Positions 59,162 to 64,000 of a stretch of 64,000 nt of DNA are shown piece after piece. Under the pieces are notes generated by a model. The model was not told the DNA's origin. It did not search any database and saw only the letters and a program-made list of their open reading frames with translations. A program made the translations under genes and the position numbers. Position 1 is the first letter of the stretch, and every line of letters begins with the position of its first letter. Origin of the DNA: Rhexocercosporidium sp. MPI-PUGE-AT-0058 (Eukaryota; Ascomycota; Leotiomycetes; Helotiales); the NCBI GenBank assembly GCA_020746875.1, contig JAGTJL010000012.1:248001-312000 (forward strand). The letters run 5' to 3'.

Positions 59162-59848
59162 ATGAGCGCCGCCGTTAACCTACTCCTCCTTGCCGCAGAC
59201 AACCCCGCCAAAGTCCTCCAACACCTGCAAGAAGACCCCTCCAATGCATTAACCCAAGATGAGCATGGCTACTCGCTCGTCCATGCAGCCGCCTCGTACA
59301 ACCATCTCGAGCTCTTAAGAGCTATAGTCAACGATTACCACGTCGATGTCAATATCAAGGATGAAGATGGAGAGACTGCTTTGTTCGGCATTGAGACAGT
59401 GGAAGTGGCAAAGATACTGGTGGAAGAGCTACATGCGGATATCACGATTAGGGGTGAATCAGGACAGTCTGCGAGAGAACGCATCGCGGAGGATGGCGAT
59501 TTCCCTGAGGTGGCTGTATATCTTCGCATGAGAGAGCTGCAGGACCAAGTCAACAGTACGGGCGAGGTGGGAACAGGCAGCTTTAGTTATAATCCTCCAC
59601 CTCAAGCGGATACCGGCATTCATCCACCTGCGCCTCTGCCGGAAGGGGTTTCTGTAGACTTTGGGACCATGGCACCTGAAGACGCAGGCGAATTGTTGGA
59701 CCCGGAATTCAAACGTAGGATCGATGAACTTGCTGCCAGAGACGATTTCAACGAAGAAGAGGGACAGGAGGCCTTGCGGAAACTGGTCAAGGAAGCTCTT
59801 GGGGGTGAAGTAGGAGAAGAGAGACATAGTCGCCAACGAACGAGTTGA
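59162..59848 (+). CDS. small ankyrin-repeat protein (YCR051W-like)
   Basis: This intronless 228-aa protein resembles yeast YCR051W. I use the ATG at 59162 (MSAAVNLLLLAADN) rather than the in-frame ATG at 59144, since ankyrin helix 1 begins there. Two or three ankyrin repeats occupy residues 1-125, with consensus pieces DEHGYSLVHAAASYNHLELL, DVNIKDEDGETALFGIETVE and DITIRGESGQSARE. A Pro-rich linker follows (PPPQADTGIHPPAPLPEG), then a helical acidic end (DPEFKRRIDELAARDDFNEE). Function in yeast is poorly defined. Its stop codon lies 11 nt from that of the opposing RPP40 gene. Confidence 0.85.
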   Translation: MSAAVNLLLLAADNPAKVLQHLQEDPSNALTQDEHGYSLVHAAASYNHLELLRAIVNDYHVDVNIKDEDGETALFGIETVEVAKILVEELHADITIRGESGQSARERIAEDGDFPEVAVYLRMRELQDQVNSTGEVGTGSFSYNPPPQADTGIHPPAPLPEGVSVDFGTMAPEDAGELLDPEFKRRIDELAARDDFNEEEGQEALRKLVKEALGGEVGEERHSRQRTS

Positions 59849-59859
59849 TTTGGTCCCCC

Positions 59860-61183
59860 CTATGCAATCTCCCATGAGACGTACTCGTTTTGAACATCTG
59901 GTATCTTCAGTATTGTACAATGCTTGCCATATCCTGGAGAGCCCTCGCCGAACCCATCTACGCTGTATGCAAACCATCCGTTCCGAGGTGTGGCTAGCAG
60001 CATCTGAACGAACATCCTGTGTGCCCATGAGGAAGACAGGAAACCTCGCCATGTGATCCTGACGAGTTTGCATGATGTGTGAGTATCTCCTGGAGGGACG
60101 TATCGAGAGAGATATGAGTCTATCTTGTCATCGGGGTTTATTCTCGGACTGTTGAGCGAGATGAGAGAGAGCCACTCTTGAGTTTCAACCGCGTAGTCCT
60201 CGAAGTCACCACCGTAAGGGTTGTCTACCTCTGTGGGAGGTTGGAGTGAAGGTGTCTTGACTTGCAATTCTTGAACCTCGGGAGATACGATCTTGGTGGT
60301 CGGAAAATGCGCTTCCATAGGACTAGGTGCTGGGGCTGGGCTTTTGTTAGTATATGACGGAACTTGAAGACAGAGCTGCATACTATTCGCTCCCAAATCC
60401 ACAAAGAACCATGTGACGGGTATGTTGAGAACATTCTTGAAGGCGTAAACAATCCTGTCAAAGCCTTTCTTGCCATGAAGCATTGAGGGAAGACGAAGCT
60501 CGATCTCAACGACTAGTTCATTGTCAGCGTGATCCCAATGAAGCAGTGCCGTAGACTCACCCCAACGAGGCTTCGTCCCTCGTTTGCCCTTGACACCATC
60601 TGGCTTTCCCACTAGCCCTGCTCGTTCGTAACTCTCCTTATCGAGGTGCAAAGTAAGAATGCCTAGAGCAAAATAAGTAAGACGACTCATAGCCGTTGAT
60701 GTGATGCCATGGATTTACCTTCTCGTAGCGAGTACACATTGTCGATATCTGACTTTCCTTCTGAAAGCATTAAGACATTGCCTAAAGATGCATCAGAACC
60801 CCTGAAAATATATCACTAAAATCGACCGGGAGCATTCCGCTAACCTCTCTTGATATATTCATTGAAGAACTCGCCTTCTAGAAGCGCCCGTAGAGGAAGG
60901 ATGACACGGCTATATACGGGCTTCGAAACCTCCGTCAAAACATCCTTCTTGATAATCTCATACAGCTCCTCCGGTAATATAAGCTCAGTCTAACTCACCG
61001 CATTAGTCCAAAACTTTAACGCAACCTACACATATAGCATACCTTCTGGATGAAACTCTGGCTCAAAATCGCCGCGAAAGGTTTTCTCTTCACAGGCGGC
61101 TGTTTGGGGTCCAGATGACCCATGACCCCATGCGTGACGTTGCATTTCTGCTCATTCTTCGTTCCGGAGGGGAAGTTCAACAT
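59860..61183 (-). CDS. RPP40: RNase P subunit p40 (Rpp40)
   Basis: This is a protein subunit of nuclear RNase P/MRP, which removes the 5' leader of pre-tRNA. Five exons, 61183-61043, 60989-60845, 60781-60719, 60662-60561 and 60512-59860, give 367 aa (human RPP40 is 363 aa). The introns are 53, 63, 56 and 48 nt. It starts MLNFPSGTKNEQKCNVTH. Conserved family blocks read LPLRALLEGEFFNEYIKRGN, VLMLSEGKSDIDNVYSLREG, SYERAGLVGKP, KPRWVVEIELRLPSMLHGKK and GFDRIVYAFKNVLN. The fourth intron (60513-60560) is 48 nt, has no stop and keeps frame. It is called because removing it restores KPRWVVEIELRLPS and because it has GTGAGT and CTAG borders. For the second intron, acceptor CTTTAG at 60782-60783 is chosen over an upstream CAG because only it keeps frame and the RGNVLMLSEG block. 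Confidence 0.93.
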
Positions 61184-61466
61184 CTTGATTTGGTGAGAGC
61201 GGGCTTCTCGTTGTTGTATTGAGAGTGATGTTCTGTCGAGGTCACAAAGGTCCCAAAGAAGCCTAGCCTGGCTTTTTTTCGGGGTCCATTTCCATGAGGC
61301 GGCGCTAGCGAAGCGGCACCCAAAATATTTCGAGAAGTGGAATTGATGTGATATAGACTCATGACTCAATGATATGAACGTACGGTAATTTTTGAAACCG
61401 ATTTGAGATTGATTTTCATGGATTCTTACAGCGGTCAGAGATTTACCTTGATTATCAAACTTCGCG
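61184..61466. promoter_or_regulatory. shared divergent promoter of RPP40 and TRM11
   Basis: 283 nt lie between two divergent start codons of tRNA-maturation genes. Frames running through it (61177-61489, minus) look non-coding. No site is claimed. Confidence 0.65.
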
Positions 61467-62935
61467 ATGGAGTACATGATCAGATTCACACAAACTCACG
61501 AGACATTCCGTCTCGCGGAGATCAAAGCGTTGGCTGTGTACGAGAACATTGACCTAGAAGTCCTGTCTTACAGCCCGAGTGTGAGTCTCACATAGTCGTC
61601 TTCAATCATATACTGACGATCATTAAAGTCGCCATACTGCTTCGTCAAATTAGCATCAGAAGATGAGGCCATCAGACTCGTCCGGCGCAGCATCCTCGCC
61701 AAATCCATCTACGAAGTCTGGGGCAACGGATCGACCTACGAAGACCTCCACGACAACGTCAGAGGTGTCTCACATCACTTGTGGCACCTGTACAAGAAGT
61801 GCACATTCAAATTCACCATCGACTCGTTTCAAGGATCAAGGTCTATTACCGAGCAGCGGAAATTGATTGAGGGCTTCAAGTTCCTTGGATTGGAAGGTCC
61901 GATTAGGATGAAAGGCGCTGAGCAGGAATTCTGTCTTTCAGAAGAATGGCAGTATGATGCTTCTGCTCTTGGTGTGCATCAACCGCAGTCAGTGCACTTG
62001 GGTCGGTTCTTGGGTGGAAGTGACAGGGACGTTATACAGAAATATGATCTCAAGAAGCGGAACTACATATGCACAACCTCTATGGACGCAGAGCTCGCAC
62101 TCATCACAGCTAACATGACCCTAGCCGGCCCTGGAAAACTCTTCTACGACCCGTTTGTCGGATCAGGTAGTTTCCCCGTTGCGTGTGCCCATTTCGGCGC
62201 TCTTGCTTTCGGGAGTGACATCGATGGACGGAGTATCAGAGGGAAGGGCAAAACAAGTCTGCATGCCAATTTTGTGCAGTACGGTATTACGGATCAGTTT
62301 GGGGATAGCTTTGTTGCGGATCTTACAAATACGCCGTTGAGGATTGCGAGGATATTTGACGGCATTGTTTGTGATCCTCCGTACGGAGTGAGGGAGGGCT
62401 TGAAGGTTCTGGGGAGTAAAGATCCGACGAAGGGGAAGGAGATTATTTATAGAGATGGGAAGGCTCATCATTTGTAAGATTCTTATCTTTAGGAGAGTTT
62501 GGGTTGAGCTCACATGGTACAGAGAGGAGAAATATATCCCACCGAAGCGACCGTACAGTTTCATGGCTATGCTGGACGACATCCTCGAATTTGCTGCGCA
62601 GACACTCGTTGAGAATGGCAGGCTGTCTTTCTGGATGCCCACTGCGAATGACGAAGACCAGGAGATCAAGACGCCGGAACATCCATGTCTTGAAATTACC
62701 AGCATTTGCACGCAAGCTTTCAACAGATGTGGGTTCACTCCCACAAATCCCATCACCAGCAAAGCTAATGTGTCCAGGGTCAAGAAGGCTCATCACATAC
62801 CGCAGGCTTCCAGATTCGGAAGTCAAGGAAGCTCCTGCGCGTGAGGAGAGGGCCAAGGAGAACGGTGTGAATGCCGACGACCTGAATCCATTCAGGAAAA
62901 GCTACTTCACAGGGTTCAAAGCAGCTTTCAGGTGA
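61467..62935 (+). CDS. TRM11: tRNA (guanine10-N2)-methyltransferase catalytic subunit Trm11
   Basis: With Trm112 this enzyme methylates G10 of tRNA using S-adenosylmethionine in the cytoplasm. Four exons, 61467-61580, 61629-62473, 62523-62728 and 62778-62935, give 440 aa (yeast Trm11 is 433). The introns are 48, 49 and 49 nt, one with a GCTAAT branch point. The N-terminus MEYMIRFTQTHETFRLAEIK starts the THUMP-related part. The Rossmann-fold SAM motif is FYDPFVGSGSFPVACAHFGA; the catalytic motif is CDPPYGVREG. KYIPPKRPYSFMAMLDDILE and the end WSRRLITYRRLPDSEV ... DLNPFRKSYFTGFKAAF are family signatures. The open frames break at each intron, so the gene must be assembled from four pieces; every junction keeps frame. 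Confidence 0.95.
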
Positions 62936-64000
62936 AGTCTTCACACAGAAGACCACAACAGCAATCAACCTAGGAGTTGCACAACGCTTATGACTGTGTT
63001 AAAGGATGGCTCGAACCATAGAGATAGGATATATCACCTCAGCATCTCAACAGGTCCTCCAGGACATCTCTGAGCTTGAGGCTCAACCGAAGGCAGACTC
63101 AACAAAAGCATAATTAGCTGCCTAAACCGAGAAACCAAAAATAACATTGACGATTGCTCAGCGGCCAAATAGAACATGACGACATGTAAACCTAAATTGC
63201 AAAGACAGACACATGATCGCCGAGAGTCAAGTTCATACCCGCAAGCATCATGCCAGATGGTGCATTAGTCTGAATTTCGCGGACAATGTGTCTGCAGGGA
63301 AGACGGTTAGCGAACGTATAGTATGGATTGGGGTTTGGCAAGACTGGAAAGGCAAATAAGCCATGCATCGATTGCGAAATACGATAGATAATGCCGGTCA
63401 AACTACCTATCTTGTAACTTCGTACTGTATTGTAGAGGCAACGCAAACAGTCCAAGAGTCAGTCATCCGATGTTCCTGCATCGCTTGACCTCGACCTCTG
63501 CTTGCTCACGGCTGACCGGGACCGGGACCGGGACAGTTCACTCCTCTCCTCGCTTCTCCCTCGGCTCCCTTCCCGCATTCAGTCCACTGGTGCACGGATT
63601 CATTGCCAAGAGTTTTAGAGTCAGGATCCCTGCACATCTCCACAACCACATGTGCCCTGACTGACTACCTGAGTTCTGGACTTCGACATCTCCATCTCCG
63701 ACATCTTCATCTTCTTCTTCTGCTTGTAAAGCGAAGATGGCCTCGCCATAGCTGAGATACGACATCCATATCTCTTCCAGTATCAATTCATACGAGTACC
63801 AATTACAGATATCTCACTCATCCCCATATCGCCACTGCGACCATTGCATCCTTCCAATCCACTATTGAAGACTGAGGGAGAAGGTCCATCTGCGTGATCA
63901 AAAACGATCCAAAACACCAGATCGTGTGCGCACGACATTCTGCCCTTCGGCGAATGCTATAACATGGTACGAATCTTCTCAATTCATACTAGAAGAATGT
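62936..64000. other. right-edge region, no gene assigned
   Basis: This is the 3' flank of TRM11 followed by about 0.9 kb with unresolved minus-strand open frames. Frame 63786-63538 begins EEIWMSYLSYGEAIFALQAE with an acidic run. Frame 63455-63192 ends REIQTNAPSGMMLAGMNLTL after a good 3' splice site (CCCTGCAG, near 63296). These may be exons of one gene, but I could not join them in frame or name a family. Confidence 0.35.

Noticed and set aside
60782..60844. An upstream acceptor (TTTTCAG) for the second RPP40 intron.
   Set aside because: With the phase-1 donor it leads to a stop; the later CTTTAG keeps frame and the conserved RGNVLMLSEG block.
61016..61489. A 157-codon minus-strand frame as the RPP40 N-terminus.
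   Set aside because: The first 102 codons overlap the divergent promoter and the TRM11 start; the RPP40 family start is the ATG at 61183.

Overview
The window is nuclear DNA of a filamentous ascomycete (Pezizomycotina). The evidence is compact genes with short introns (mostly 48-150 nt, GT-AG, CTAAY-like branch points), fungus-specific families (alpha-1,3-glucan synthase, HET domain, DUF3824-type, GPI-anchored serine-rich proteins) and many simple-sequence tracts. A Leotiomycetes-like source is my guess only. Exon borders were derived by hand from reading frame, splice sites and family resemblance; no database search was run.

Region 1 (1-17,570) looks accessory. It holds the 3' part of an alpha-1,3-glucan synthase gene carrying a nonsense codon and a frameshift, an intact MFS transporter, an intact NodB-type polysaccharide deacetylase, an intact VPS9/ankyrin/PX-BAR-like trafficking gene with a probable GC-AG intron, then two decayed genes (a HET-domain gene and an SH3-domain gene) and a 1.5-kb stretch without a gene. 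Nearly all premature stops in the three broken genes can be explained as CAA/CAG to TAA/TAG, the change expected from CpA to TpA mutation (RIP-like).

Region 2 (17,570-36,000) is a conserved core: a divergent pair of spliceosome genes (PRP31 and CLF1), a GPI-anchored repeat protein, a DUF3824-like Arg/Ser-rich protein, the small four-exon COX19 gene, and NPR3 (SEACIT/GATOR1). Long gene-free stretches separate them.

Region 3 (36,000-51,000) has a bHLH transcription factor with an unusually long HLH loop, a small hypothetical ORF, the five-exon SFT2 gene (Golgi membrane traffic) and a LARP1-like La-motif/DM15 gene with a long pyrimidine-rich leader.

Region 4 (51,000-64,000) has a modin-like protein of unknown function, a secreted Cys-rich GPI protein, and a run of tRNA-maturation genes: TRL1 (tRNA splicing ligase), a YCR051W-like ankyrin gene, RPP40 (RNase P subunit) and TRM11 (tRNA G10 methyltransferase). 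RPP40 and TRM11 are divergent over 283 bp. The ankyrin gene and RPP40 converge with 11 bp between their stop codons. Two frame-preserving introns without stop codons (in CLF1 and RPP40) are hidden inside long open frames and would be missed by simple ORF calling.
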